A stretch of DNA of 64,000 nucleotides, taken from assembly GCA_907163375.1 (NCBI GenBank), contig CAJQUW010015600.1, positions 1-64,000 of the forward strand, written 5' to 3'. The position numbers and the translations under genes were made by a program. A model generated the notes under the pieces. It was not told the DNA's origin, searched no databases, and saw only the letters and a program-made list of their open reading frames with translations. This DNA comes from Prostheceraeus crozeri (lineage: Eukaryota > Platyhelminthes > Polycladida > Euryleptidae). Shown here piece after piece: positions 46,616-58,299 of the stretch; positions within the stretch are counted from its first letter, which is position 1, and each line of letters starts with the position of its first letter.

Positions 46616-47851
46616 GGCGTTGAACGATCAAAATACTCTCGCAGCCTTTTTAAGTCTGCTTCTTCTAGTGATTCATACCGTTTCACATTTCAGCGAATTC
46701 ATTCTTCAAATGCCTCGATTACTTTACCATCACAAGTACAATCAAATTTAGAAGCACTAGAACTGTCAGCGATTCCCACATCGACCTTATCACAGCAAAA
46801 GAGATTTTTACAAAAATTCACTGAATTTCTCAAGGAAAAGAATTTTTCGTCTGACTTTTCCAACTTGTCAAAATCTGAGTTATGCGATAGACTGAAGTAT
46901 TTTTATTCCGAACTAAGAACAAATGACGGAAAGTTCTATTCACCAGCATCGCTGAACTGCATTCGGGCTGCTCTTTTCCGATTTTTTAGCCAGCCCCCTC
47001 TCTCATTAGACTTTGATATCATCAACGATGTCGCTTTCCACTCGGCCAATCAGATATTGAAAGCGATGTCTAAGAGCTTCTTGGAGAGCGGAGGAAATGT
47101 GAAACGGTATGAATTACTAGAAGAAGCAGACTTAAAAAGGATGCGAGAGTATTTTGGTCGTTCAACGCCTCACAAGTTACAAGAAGAGGTGTATTTTTCA
47201 ATAACATATTTTTTAGGACAGCGAGGTCGTGAATGGATTCGTCACTTGAAAAAGTCGAATGTGATTATCAGCGTCGATTCAACAGGTCGAAAGTATGTTG
47301 AGATAACTAATTTAAATGCAGTTCAAAAAAATCGTCAACCATCAGTTTCAAAGCAATGCGTTGATCAAAAACAATCACGCATCTATCAGGCAGAGAATCA
47401 ATGTAACTGTTCTGTAGTTGGCATAGAGACTCTGATTAGTAGATTGCCAGAAAATGTCGAATATCTTTTCTACCAGCCATTGAAAAATTGGCGTCAGTCA
47501 AAATGTTGGTATAATGCTAACCTGGTCGTAGGAGCTCAAAAATTGGGCAACTTGATGAAAACGATTTCACAAAGCGCAAATTTGTCAAAATTGTACACTG
47601 CGCACTGCATTCGCGCAACTGTTGTAACAGAGATGTTCAACAACGGTGCCACTGTTCAAGACATCCAATGTGTCACGGGGCACAAAAACTCAGATTCCGT
47701 CAAACGGTACCTGAAACGCGTTGGCGATTCCAAAAAAAAGGATTTTTCGAGAATGTTGGTGAGCAGCTTTTGCAACTCAACTTCATCAAGCGTCGGACCA
47801 TCACACACAGAAAGTGAGTTTGATGACTATTTGATGAAAATTGCCATTTAA
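46616..47851 (+). CDS. Crypton-type tyrosine recombinase (DUF3504-like), plus-strand gene
   Basis: The frame is open for 412 codons from the stop at 46613, with no early Met, so a start may lie in an upstream exon. An N-terminal SAM-like region (QQKRFLQKFTEFLKEKNF, SELCDRLKYFYSEL) precedes the catalytic part: FLGQRGREW (first Arg), FYQPLKNW, TAHCIRATVVTE (His-x-x-Arg), CVTGHKNSDSVKRYLKRV (His/Lys and the Tyr nucleophile). All expected catalytic residues are present, and the core has no stop. The product would cut and rejoin DNA through a 3'-phosphotyrosine. It looks the most intact protein gene in the window. It is either an active Crypton or a domesticated relative. Confidence 0.8.
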   Translation, partial: GVERSKYSRSLFKSASSSDSYRFTFQRIHSSNASITLPSQVQSNLEALELSAIPTSTLSQQKRFLQKFTEFLKEKNFSSDFSNLSKSELCDRLKYFYSELRTNDGKFYSPASLNCIRAALFRFFSQPPLSLDFDIINDVAFHSANQILKAMSKSFLESGGNVKRYELLEEADLKRMREYFGRSTPHKLQEEVYFSITYFLGQRGREWIRHLKKSNVIISVDSTGRKYVEITNLNAVQKNRQPSVSKQCVDQKQSRIYQAENQCNCSVVGIETLISRLPENVEYLFYQPLKNWRQSKCWYNANLVVGAQKLGNLMKTISQSANLSKLYTAHCIRATVVTEMFNNGATVQDIQCVTGHKNSDSVKRYLKRVGDSKKKDFSRMLVSSFCNSTSSSVGPSHTESEFDDYLMKIAI

Positions 47852-48265
47852 TCAACAAATTATTCTTTATTTCAGTACTGCGTGAAGCCCCACCAAATAA
47901 GAAGATGAAGATTGAAGCGGATGGTAACAAAAACTTTGTTCGAATAACTTTTGAATAAGTGACTTCAAGACTGAAATTTTAAACCTTTCATGGTTGTTCT
48001 TTGATAAGAAAGCATCAAGAACTAAAGATACTTGTTTTACAACATCAACGAAATAAAGGAACTTTAAGAGGATACTAATCACATAAACATTGTGAAATCA
48101 CGAATTACACATAGTAAATAGTAATTAGTGCTAAAACAAAATAAAATGAAGACATTCACACACATAAGTTGGTGCTATACTTGCGTACTTACTTTAGTGC
48201 ACATGTACTCTGAACTGTTTTCTCCTCAGGACAAAATAAAAATGCTTGGATATCGGGCCTACGTA
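47852..48265. other. No recognised feature
   Basis: AT-rich flank between the recombinase gene and the next element. Confidence 0.5.
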
Positions 48266-49275
48266 CACTGTAAATCGCTGGATACGAAAATTGCATACAA
48301 ACATATACCAAAAAAACATACAATTTGAAACAAACATTTGATACGAGATTCTGGTATGTCTACAGAGATCTGGTATGTTTTGCATACCACATCTCACTTA
48401 CTTTCGTATGCGATTGATATGTAGCGATACGAACTATTCTATCTGTGATTGGCTGTTTTACACTGAAATACGAATTGTTGGTATGTTTTATATACGAGAC
48501 CTGATGCAAATTCATCCGTATTCGTATGCCTCTGGTATGTGTTTGGTATGTGCAGCTTTAAGTCACATAGCAAAAGATATGTATATATTACATACTACTG
48601 TCAAATAACTTTTTTCGGTAATACCAGTCGTTAATATTTTTTGTTTGATAGAGTGATATTTAAGCACATTAGATTTAATGTGGATTTTATGCTCCACGAA
48701 TACATCGTCGTTGCTGCTTGTCTAGCAACATTAACAGGTCGTTTTGTTAACTCTACTTTATGTCTCGAGTTGATAAAATTCATTTCATTTAAACGATATC
48801 TTTAGTGAGATCTTGATGACTTATGTATCTCAAACATAACTATTTTTGCATTCATGAATTATAATATGTTTTTATTTCGGATTGATAATATGCTAAAGTT
48901 CAAAATTACATAATGCATTATTGTTGTTGGTTGAATACTTATTGATTATTCATGAAATACCTTAGACTTACGTGTATTAAAATCGAATTCTGTATTGAAA
49001 GAAAGACTCTTGAATGTCATCATCTCACTACTTACAAAACAGTAGTAACATTAGTGTGATCTTTATTGACAAAAAGCCTAAGATCAACATATATTAGAAA
49101 TCATTGATGCTTTCCTTTAACATTTTGCTGGTATGGCTTTAGTATGTAAAGCATACCACATTTGAAATAACATACGAAGAGCATACAAATATATGCCAAG
49201 AGAATACAGAAATATACCAAAAAATATTTTGGTATGCATCCTTCGCATGTGATTGGTATTGAGCGATTTACAGTG
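48266..49275. mobile_element. 1.0-kb MITE with Tc1/mariner-like ends
   Basis: Starts CACTGTAAATCGCT and ends AGCGATTTACAGTG, with TA on both flanks. The outer 250 bases at each side are crowded with GGTATG/CATACC motifs in both orientations. No coding capacity recognised. TA target and CACTG ends fit the Tc1/mariner group, but the sequence is unrelated to the Tc1 copy at 18974. Confidence 0.8.
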
Positions 49276-49465
49276 TAGATGTCTATTTCCGTCATTACGG
49301 GTGAGCTCCCGTCATTACTGGTGTGGTTTCTTAGCAGTTTCTGCAATTATCTACCTTTCAACTTGATGCATTCTTAAATACACCTTTCTACGTCTGTCAT
49401 AGCCCTCATTTGTTACGATTTCTATGTAATGAATAGAGGATAGCTATGCGATTCTCTGGGATATA

Positions 49466-51677
49466 ACGTAGACTTCTAAATTTCTCTGGACAGATAGGTT
49501 GAAATTGGCCTATACATAATCAGGCCAGCAATCTTAAATTAGATAACCTTACAAATAGACTGAATATCATATAGACTGAAATAGAAGCATTATCAACATT
49601 TTAGAGAACAGTTTGCCTGCCAGCACAACGCAGGGTATATTATTGCCAGCACAGCATGTATGTATATTTACGTACATTAGGAGTTAGGACGCATGAGCCT
49701 ACACATGCTTATGTGCTAAACTCATGTGCTACACCTCCGCGTTATTTGATAATTTTGCAATTTTTCTTCTAACAACTTTCTGAGAACTGAGGCATTTGAG
49801 ATTTCATGAACAAATTTCTTGCACATGCTGCTGAAAAATGTCATTGAAATTTCGGAAATCTGATTCATGTATGTGCGAACAGCGAGATTTTACGAAGAAG
49901 TAATCGGAAATGTGATGATATTCATCGATAGTCTGACCATCGTCCTTTCGTTTTTTAAAGCAAGAGACTATTTTCTTAGACAATTATTCAGTTTCAGTTA
50001 TAACTTGCATAACCAGGAAAAATGATTTTTCTTCGCTATTCTCACAGATAAAGTTTTTATATGAAAATCAAAAACCATTCAGTTTGATCTCATACAATAC
50101 CCTCCAGCAAAGAATGTATACATGTAGTTTAAGCACAGATGCGTTTGGTGGAAAAGACTTTCCATGATAAATTTTGTAAAACCTTTGCTGCTTCAGGGAT
50201 GTCGAAGATTGCCAACTCACTATTTGTGAAAGTGCATTCACGACAAAAATCACATTTTTTACACTTCAGGAGTGAAGGGCAGCAAGCACCACTTATTTCA
50301 CCTCGATTATTAGGATTCACATTGAAATCAGTCTTTGCGTGCAAACATTCTCCTGCGTAAACTTCATCTTCTGTGGTTGACTATTAATGATATTTTATCA
50401 TCAACATTTCTCAGACTAATAATTTTTGCACCAGTCATTTGACATATCCAGCTAAACCCCTTCTCAATGTAATCTGGCTGTGCTTTTCCGAGCATTGGTT
50501 ATTGATCTCAGAAGAGTCTCCATCACAGGTCGGATCACTCGATAACTGTTCAAACCTCCTTTTAGAAGTAGCTGCTCAGGTTGTAAATGCTTATTGTGTC
50601 CATCATGATTGTTTTCATGAAATTTAATGCAAAGAAGGATCTCCGCATAGTTCACTTTTCTGTTCTCCCGCATTCCAGGACATTCATAGCGTGGAAATCG
50701 GTGGCTTCTCTTTTCCTCTCGACACTGTCCGTTACATAACAACGGTTAATGCTTTGGCTGGATCTTCCGTCCGTTGGTTTCAGCTTCACCATCAGCTTTG
50801 TCAGTCTTTCCCAAGTATTACATAAATGAATCCGATTCCGAATCTCTATCACTGACTGGTTATCTAGAGATTATCCAGAAGTCATCAGGTTGACAACTTT
50901 GGAAAACTTGTGATAGATGATGTGCTACTTGGAATGGATTTCTCTCTGTGATAGATGCAAACATTCGCAGATTTTTTCGACAGTCGATGATGTGACGAGA
51001 ATATTTCAACTTATGATCGCCATTTTTAGTCTATTATCGTTTTGAGATGTCACAAACCCAAATAGAATGGTTTCTTTGTAAATTTTAGACAAAATTGTCC
51101 TAACAAGAAATCTTCCGATTGTGTTTTCATTGCCAGGACATATACTTGAAAACGTGACCATACCGGATCGCAGCTATGTAGTTGTTTGGAGAAGCATCTA
51201 GACAGATAAAGGAATTTTGATGGCACTGTACTTTAGGTCACACTGTTTCATTTCTTCAATTTTTCTTTATTGCTTGCCATGATGATCCATGTCCTTCCTG
51301 GTAGCATTGGTCAGATTCATGGAATTGAAGGTTACACAAGATGTCACAAAAGGTTGCACAAGAATGTTTAGTTGGGATATAATACTTTCAACTAAATCGA
51401 TGCAATCACAAATTCAAATTTCTTTGCATGCAGGCAGAGGAATATAGTTGTGTTACACCGTCATTGCATTTCGGGTCACAACTAGCAACAGTATACTATA
51501 TTTGCTTGCATTTTGCATTCGAATGAATCGCACAAAGACTCATTTCAAATAGTCATTTATTACTTCGATAAGCTGCAAAATTCGACTTTTTGCAACACAT
51601 ATGTTGGTTGGCCTGACGATGTAGAAAATCATTTCAAAATTTGCTCACTTATCTGTCCAGAGAAATTTAGAAGTCTA
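49466..51677. mobile_element. 2.2-kb DNA transposon with 28-bp perfect inverted ends
   Basis: Positions 49469-49496 and 51650-51677 are perfect inverted copies starting TAGACTTCTAAATTTC. The flanks GGGATATA and TGGATATA agree at 7 of 8 bases, suggesting an 8-bp target duplication (hAT-like). Short minus-strand frames at 50129-50344 (with CKKCDFCREC) and 50464-50852 may be transposase remains, but I do not recognise them. Confidence 0.75.
50129..50852 (-). pseudogene. Possible degenerate coding region in the 2.2-kb transposon
   Basis: Three overlapping minus-strand frames of 66-92 codons, one with a Cys-x2-Cys-x2-Cys-x2-Cys cluster. They could be remnants of a transposase with a zinc-binding head. 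No catalytic motif seen. Confidence 0.22.
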
Positions 51678-52046
51678 TGGATATAGCATGGACTCCTAGA
51701 TATATAACACCTGGACTGAAAGCTGAAACTCATTTATACACTACTAGACGGCCGGTTAGACTCAATAGCTGTCGATGGTGGAGAGCAATTAGTCAAGTGA
51801 AAACGAAGTATCTAAAGAAAAATAAGTTGAAGCTTCTGGAAATCGGAAGAACATGGGATTGCAACTATCGTATCATAGTTATCATTGAATATGGAATATT
51901 TACTATATCAAATCAAGCAAATGAATTAAAATGAACTTGACTATTGTCATCGCTTTTTAGTGGAAAGTTTTTTACTGCTATATTCCTTTTGACAGTGAAA
52001 ATGCGAGATACTAGCTAGTGACACTCATAAAGTAGCCACGGTTGGT

Positions 52047-52679
52047 TTGATTTATCAAGGAAAGGATAGGCACATTCCCATTTTGATTGCAAAAAATGCC
52101 GATGCATTCACAAAAGCAAAATCACTTCCTGGAACATCTAATGAATGCATGACGATTAGAATGAAAGGTGCAGTAATAGGAAGTGATGAATTCAAATCTT
52201 CATATGTTGATTCGAAGATCGAGACATGGATAAAAAACATTGAATATCTCAGTGATATAGCGTCTGAAGATCCACAAGCTGCTTTTTCAGAATGCACAAA
52301 AGGTCTCTGTCACAGGAGGACCTTTATGCAGCAAACAGTTGATGACATCAGTAATAACTTTCAGAGTTTGGAAGAAGTTATACTTCAGAAATTCATCCCT
52401 TCAGAAATGCAGGTGTCTGGAAAATGCTGATCCTTATAAAACTTCAAAACGCGAGTGTAAGGTGAAAATGACAGAATGTTTGACAGATGTAATTTATGAC
52501 TAGGAACACAATATACTAGTAAGCCTAGATCGACTTCACAGAACGGAAATAAGAGGTGCATCGCACATGTGAAAAGAGAAGAAGAAACTTTTTTTTCAAT
52601 GAATATAACATGACTATATATCATGAATCTTGATGCCGATGAGATGAAGAAGGCATTGACTTTTGCGGAAGAGAAAGCT
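52047..52679 (+). pseudogene. RT-bearing retroelement, post-catalytic fragment
   Basis: The frame 52047-52430 carries GAVIGSDEFKSSYVDSKI, WIKNIEYLSDIA, PQAAFSECTKGLCHR and LEEVILQKFIP, segments that follow the Y-x-D-D box in a retroelement family common in cnidarians and other invertebrates. KKALTFAEEKANW just before 52679 belongs further along the same protein. The RT core itself is absent. The clade is not resolved. The LINE at 52680 interrupts it. Confidence 0.55.
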
Positions 52680-53026
52680 AACTGGTCGGTGCTGGTCGTG
52701 TTTGTGCGCGTCTCTTCGTCAACTTCGCTAATTTCGTGTTCTGTTCGTGCTATATTCTCGCCGTTTCTGGAAATTTTTATATCACGTGAATCCTTGTGTT
52801 GTCGTCCATCTACTTCTGAGGTCAACGGGCATCTGACAGTAATATCAACGGCGTTATCTGGGATTTATCGCGTTTGACCTTCGGCCTTCCGTGATTACTG
52901 ATCATTCATTGCAAGTATTGGGTCTTGGCTGGTGCAACGCATATCACATGATATCGGACTGGTTGTGCACTGGAATTTCTTATTCTCGAAACAACTACGT
53001 CTGTTTGTCACTCAGTGGTAACAAGT

Positions 53027-53095
53027 AGTCGTGGCCTATCTGTTAGCGTGTCTTGCTACAACTAGAAAGTGCCGGGTTCGAAACTGGTTATTTTG
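53027..53095 (+). promoter_or_regulatory. tRNA-like segment with pol III A and B boxes
   Basis: TGGCCTATCTG fits the A box and GGTTCGAAACT fits the B box at 10 of 11 positions, spaced 34 bases apart as in a tRNA gene. A T-arm stem can form. The anticodon arm is poor, so this is not a working tRNA. It sits about 50 bases before ORF1 of LINE copy 2 and could be a SINE inserted in the leader or an internal pol III promoter of the LINE. Confidence 0.45.
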
Positions 53096-53146
53096 GTTCT
53101 CAGGACTTCATTGGTGGAACTCATTTTATCATTTTGTCTTTTCATC

Positions 53147-53898
53147 ATGCCGGCAACTGGTACCCCTGTTCGTAGAGAGACTCGCTCAAATTCCACGAGC
53201 AGTTCTAACTCAGTTAGTATCCATGATATGAAAGGATTGTTGGATGATGTTAAGCAACAGATGCTAGCTTCTCTGCAATCTGAAATTCAGAAAATCTCAG
53301 TTGTTCTCGAAACTGTGAACACTCGAATGATGAACATTGAATCCGAGTTGAATAAATTTCAAGAAACTGCTCGTCGACACGAAGTGGAGCTAGATTCAAT
53401 CAAATCCAATACGAGCAACATGATGAGCAACATGTCTCAAACCTTTTTACAAGAGATGGATGAAAGGATGTTCCGAATGAATAATGTAATTGTTTCGGGT
53501 ATACATGAATCCAATGGCTCGATTGATGAGAGACTTGCTCATGATAATGCCCAAGTCGATAAACTGCTGGAAGAACTAGAAGTGAAAAATGTGCTGAAAT
53601 TAGACATCGTACGGGTACAACGTCTTGGTCGTTCTAATAGCGGCAAACCGAGGTTGTTGCGTATCGTATTCAAAGATGCTCATTCAAAATTGTTGCTTTT
53701 GCAACGAGCAAAGTCTGAAATTCATATGATTTTAAAGGCATCTTTATAAATCCTGACCGAACACGATTTCAAATTATGGAGCATCGGAAATTACCTGACG
53801 AATTAGCCGACCGCAATAAGCAGGGTGAGAACGTTGTTCTGTATAGAGGACGTATAGTGGCTAGATCTTCCAGTGCAAATGATCGAAATTTTATGTAA
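53147..53898 (+). pseudogene. LINE copy 2, ORF1 protein
   Basis: Starts MPATGTPVRRETRSNS, then a coiled-coil stretch (roughly residues 20-105), NNVIVSGIHESNG, LKLDIVRVQRLG and a basic C-terminal part with FINPDRT and MEHRKLPDELADRN in another frame (one frame change near 53735). The order of parts is the same as in LINE copy 1. Confidence 0.65.
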
Positions 53899-53928
53899 AT
53901 GATCTTAACCCCCTCAGTGGCATACTTG

Positions 53929-56491
53929 CTTACCAAGTGTTGTAATACTGAATGCACGTTCAATTTTCATGAAAATGGATGAACTTTCGCTATTGGTCTC
54001 CTCATTATCTCCAGGTTTTGTCTTTGTTACCGAGTCTTGGCTCAATTCTAGAATTTCGGATAATCTACTGAGATTGCGAAACTATAATTTCTACCGCAGT
54101 GACAGACTCGGCAGAGTGGGTGGAGGAGTTTGCGCTTGGATAAAAGCTGATTTGAATTTCCAAACAGTTAATTGTGGATGTCCTGATACCATTGAGCTTC
54201 TCGCCTTCAAGTCTATATCATTGAATTTGTTTATCGATGCATGTATGTACCACCCAACTTGAGATCTGGTGATTTGAAAGCTATTAGTGAATTTATCATC
54301 GAAATGTTGGATAATGAATTGAATACAAATCCGGATCTCAATCTTATTATCTGTGGTGACTTCAATTCATTTGACTCAGTTTCGATTTTTGAGGAACAAT
54401 TTTCCCTGACCAATACGGTGAAAGTCCCTACTCGTCAAAACGCTATATTGGACCAGATTTGGATAAGCGAATTATTGAAAGAACGTTTCTATGGTGATGC
54501 GTCAATCGGACCCCCATTGGGTACTTCAGACCACAATACTGTCGTTTTATTTCGGGAATCAAAAAGCATTAACGCGAAACGTATTGTCAAAGTGTGGGAC
54601 TTCAGAAAGTATAGCATCGAGGATTTTCTATTTCTTCTTTCGATCACTAATTTCTCCTGTATCTCAGATGCTGGCTCTGTGGATGCCATGTGTGACATGT
54701 TCTACCATATTTTACACACTGCTATGAGTTTCATCCCGTCAACCTATGTCACATTATCTACCAGTGATAAACCCTGGATCACTCCTACACCCAAGGTTCT
54801 GATTAATGAGAGATTGCAAGGTTTTCGAAATAAACAGTGGGACAAATACGAGCATTATAAAAAGAAACTGAAATGTGAAATCATCAAGTCCAAGAAAATA
54901 TGGGCTCAGCGTCACATGGAAACAGCCAGGAATGTCTGGAAGATGGTGAATGAGATACGTGGCAAATCATCTACCAACGTCTTTCACAACCTTAAACAAA
55001 TATACGGTAGTGATGAAAATGTCATCAAAGCAATACAGGATGAATTTTCGAAGAATTTTAATTATTAAACCAGTATCCGTCAGCACTGTATCTCTGATGA
55101 AAATTGGTTTTGGAATTCAAGAGTGGCCGATGTGAGGATAGCGCTATCCCGTGTTTCTTTGAATAAATCAATGGGCTGTGATGGCATTCCGAACCGACTT
55201 CTTAAAGATGGTGCCGATTGGATTTGTTATCCTTTGTATTACATCTACCAAAAATCCATTGAAACCAGAACCTACCCGGTATGTTGGAAGCGTGCGGATG
55301 TTGTACCAATCCCTAAGTGCCGTGATCGCAGTGTTAAAGATTTTCGTCCTATTACGATCACCCCCGTGATTAGTAAGATATTTGAAAGACTCGTCCTAAA
55401 TTCGGTGATTTCTGAAATTTCAAATTTATACGGTCCATCTCAGCATGCTTTTCGTAAATTTGGTTCAACAAGCAGTGCTTCGATCCACATCCACGAGGCC
55501 GTCACGTCTTATCTTGATTTGAGCGATACCAGGGCAGTGAGAATAACTTGTCTCGACTTTACGAATGCTTTTGACAAGTTGAGTCATAACTGTCTTTTGA
55601 ATCACCTTCTGGAAAGCAATGTTAACCGAGGCTTCCTAAATTGGCTAAAAAGTTATTTGTGCGAAAGATCTCAGAAGCTAAAGATCAATGGTATGTGCGG
55701 ACCGAGCTTTTGCGCGCCTTCTGGCGTGCCTCAAGGCTCAATACTTGGGCCTTCATTATTTGCAGCCTTCATGGGATCTCTCAGTGTGCCATCTGACGCA
55801 TCCATAATTCTGTATGCTGATGGTATAACTCTTGTAGAGCGCTTTACATATGTAAATAATCCTAATTATTTATCATATATTCATGACTGGATGTTGGAGC
55901 ACAAAATGACATTAAATTTACAAAAATCGAAACAAATGATTTTACATCGGGGTGAGCCTTTTCATGCTGCTTATGATTGTATCGAGAATGTTAGAGGTGT
56001 CAAGATACTAGGTATCTATTGTTATTACGATTTAACTTAGAACACGCATTTCAATAAGATTTTGAAGGTTGCCTCACAACGATTATATGTGATCAGAACT
56101 TTGAAGCCTGTCATTCCTGTGAAACAACTTGTCACTGTGTTCCATAATTACTAACTTGTTACTTTACTGTGCCCGTTTATTTATTTTTCTACCGAGTAGC
56201 ATTGAAGCTAAACTGCAAAGATTTCAGAATCGAGGCCACAGAACTATCTGCGGTAAATCGTGCGATTGTGCCAATTTTCCTTTGCTTGCACATGTTCGAA
56301 AGAAAAGTGCTATTAAATTTTTGAACAGCTGTGAAAGTCATACCGACCATCCACTTCATCTGTCAATTCCTCCTCGTTTACCAAGGAGTGGTCATTTGTG
56401 TATCCCAAGTGTTAGAACATCTAGAAGACTTCATTCATTCATTCCTTGGATGTGTGATCTCCTAAATGATTCGTCTTCTTTCAATTTGTAG
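53929..56491 (+). pseudogene. LINE copy 2, ORF2: APE endonuclease plus reverse transcriptase
   Basis: Endonuclease motifs: VVILNARSIFMKMDEL, FVTESWL, GGGVCAWI, ICGDFNSFDS, GTSDHNTVV. RT motifs (55123-56040): SMGCDGIPNRLL, DFRPITITPVISKIFERL, CLDFTNAFDKLSHN, SGVPQGSILGPSLF, and a catalytic box YADG where YADD is expected. C-terminal part 56129-56491 has LQRFQNRGHRTICG. Frame changes lie near 54240, 55065 and 56040. The Asp-to-Gly change alone would stop reverse transcription. Confidence 0.82.
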
Positions 56492-56642
56492 TAAAATGTG
56501 TAAAGCAAGTTATGTGTTCATATGTACCGTTCAAGTATTTTTGATTTGGTCTAATGTTCCAGCTTTTCGCTGTTATCTTTCATTTCATGTCACTTTCATG
56601 TATTTTACGATTTTCATTAACTGAATAAACACTTACTTACTT

Positions 56643-57060
56643 AAAGGCTCTAGTTCATGGTTAACATCATTACCCATAGAAACATTGGGATATTCTCTAA
56701 CCAAAAAGGAGCAAGCGATCAAATTGCGCTACAACTGGCCGGTTATCTTTCGACGAATTGTGTTTGTGGTGAGAAAAATTATTTAAATCATACTCTTAGC
56801 TGCAAAATTGGTGGCTTTGTCAATCTTCGGCACACTATTTTTTTGACACGGAGAGTCTTTTTTTTAGTGAAGTCTGTAAAGATGTTCGCATTGAGCCAAA
56901 AATATTACCAATTGAATCATATGACTTCATCATTCATCAAAGATGGCAATACTGACGACCAGGCGAGATTAGATAGTACTGCAAGAGGGATGTTGGGGAG
57001 AATGGGACGTCAGTTATTTATGCAAGAATAACAAATCCTCCCTGCAACATTGTATAAAGA
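56643..57060 (+). pseudogene. RT-bearing retroelement, C-terminal fragment
   Basis: Reads LSNQKGASDQIALQLAG, NCVCGEKNYLNHTLSCKIGG, VNLRHT, and DQARLDSTARG near the end. A Cys-x-Cys-Gly, His-x3-Ser-Cys, GGF, RH cluster followed by ARLD-x-xARG is the usual C-terminus of the family seen at 52047-52679. The two fragments are one element split by LINE copy 2. Confidence 0.6.
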
Positions 57061-57352
57061 ACACGAGAGTGAAAAGATGCGGCAGTAGGAGGAGAGAATT
57101 TTGGAAGTAGAGAAAGGGACATTCATGCCTCTCGTATATTCCACAAATGATTGATCAGGTCCTTTGGCCAATTCACTTCACAAAAGAATTTCCTCTTTAA
57201 TATCTGCAAGAGAAATAAAGAGAGTCATGCCGGCATCATGGTTTGGTACTGTTATCTCTCGGAGATTTGATTCGCTTTATGAGATGCACAACTCGTAGAC
57301 TGAAGTGACAACAGTAGCGGATCCTACAAAAAGTTGATTAATAAAAAGTAGG

Positions 57353-57960
57353 ATGAGGCCACAACGGCGCAGTGCAATTTCCTGGGGTACGAAATGCTGG
57401 AAGTTGAGCGGGTCTTTGGCGTACGCCACAGTGTACACCTCATTCCCCACCAGCCCTACCAGTAGGAATTTCTTTCATTCGATCCACAAAGCCCGTATTT
57501 GCAGCATCATCAAACTTGCCTGCCTCATCGCGCTGCCAACCCAAGAGGTGCATATGGGTATCCTGGGCTGCCGGGTGCATATGCATAATGGTGGGGAAGT
57601 AGCCGATGAAAGGATAGCAGTGTTGATCGCCCTTCACCTGCACTTTACTCTGCGTCAACGTGATATCCTGGAAGAGAGTGGCAATGGTCAGATTGTTCAC
57701 AGCAGTCTTCTCTGTTCTGATGGCCGTTCCGTCCTGTTTGGTGACTTAAAATTTGACATAAAGATAGTTCTCCATATAGTCCGCTGTGTTGCCCAGCACA
57801 TGGAACTCAATTGGCCCGCCATCATCAATGCTGGCGATGGCAAAACATTCTTGATTCCGTGAGCTGATCATGTCTGTCTGAACAGGCAGCTCATCAAAGA
57901 TGTACACGGCCGAATTCTTCAGTTCCTTCTCGTTCTCCTTAAAAATTTACTCGCTTCCGT
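57353..57960 (-). pseudogene. Polinton/adintovirus-like capsid protein relic
   Basis: Minus-strand sequence resembles the double-jelly-roll capsid proteins of Polinton-type elements, for example LFQDITLT followed by CYPFIGYF. Only part of the expected length is present. Treated as a broken fossil. It lies next to an integrase-like relic on the same strand, which supports the assignment. Confidence 0.4.
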
Positions 57961-58299
57961 CTCTTGCCTCGCGTCGACTGTGCGACTCTAGAAGGATTCT
58001 TCCGTTTGCATAGAGAGAGTCCGGCGGCATCGGCTATGGTGCCGAACGCATCTGTACGAAGTTAACGGAGGCGCTTCATGCCCTGACATTTCTCCACTTC
58101 CCGAATATTTTGTCCTCTGGCCACAGCGCTCGCCACATCCGCGACCAAGCCCAGAGCTTGATTACCAACCTTTCCCAAGAGGGACATTGCTATCTTGGCA
58201 ATCAAACTGAGAAAGCCGCCGAAACCGAGTAGCCTTTAACGAAAACACTATTCACTTTGGAGATGCGCACTCTATGGACCACTTTCACATCATTTGGTT

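Larger units (their letters stand above)
52680..56642 (+). mobile_element. CR1/L2-like LINE, copy 2
   Basis: About 3.96 kb: a leader with a tRNA-like segment, ORF1 (53147-53898), ORF2 (53929-56491), and a 3' end with CTTACTTACTTA repeats. AAAGCT before the left end and AAGGCT after the right end suggest a short target duplication. Without it the retroelement fragments on either side join smoothly. Related to copy 1 at 2571 in all parts, but clearly diverged. Confidence 0.82.
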
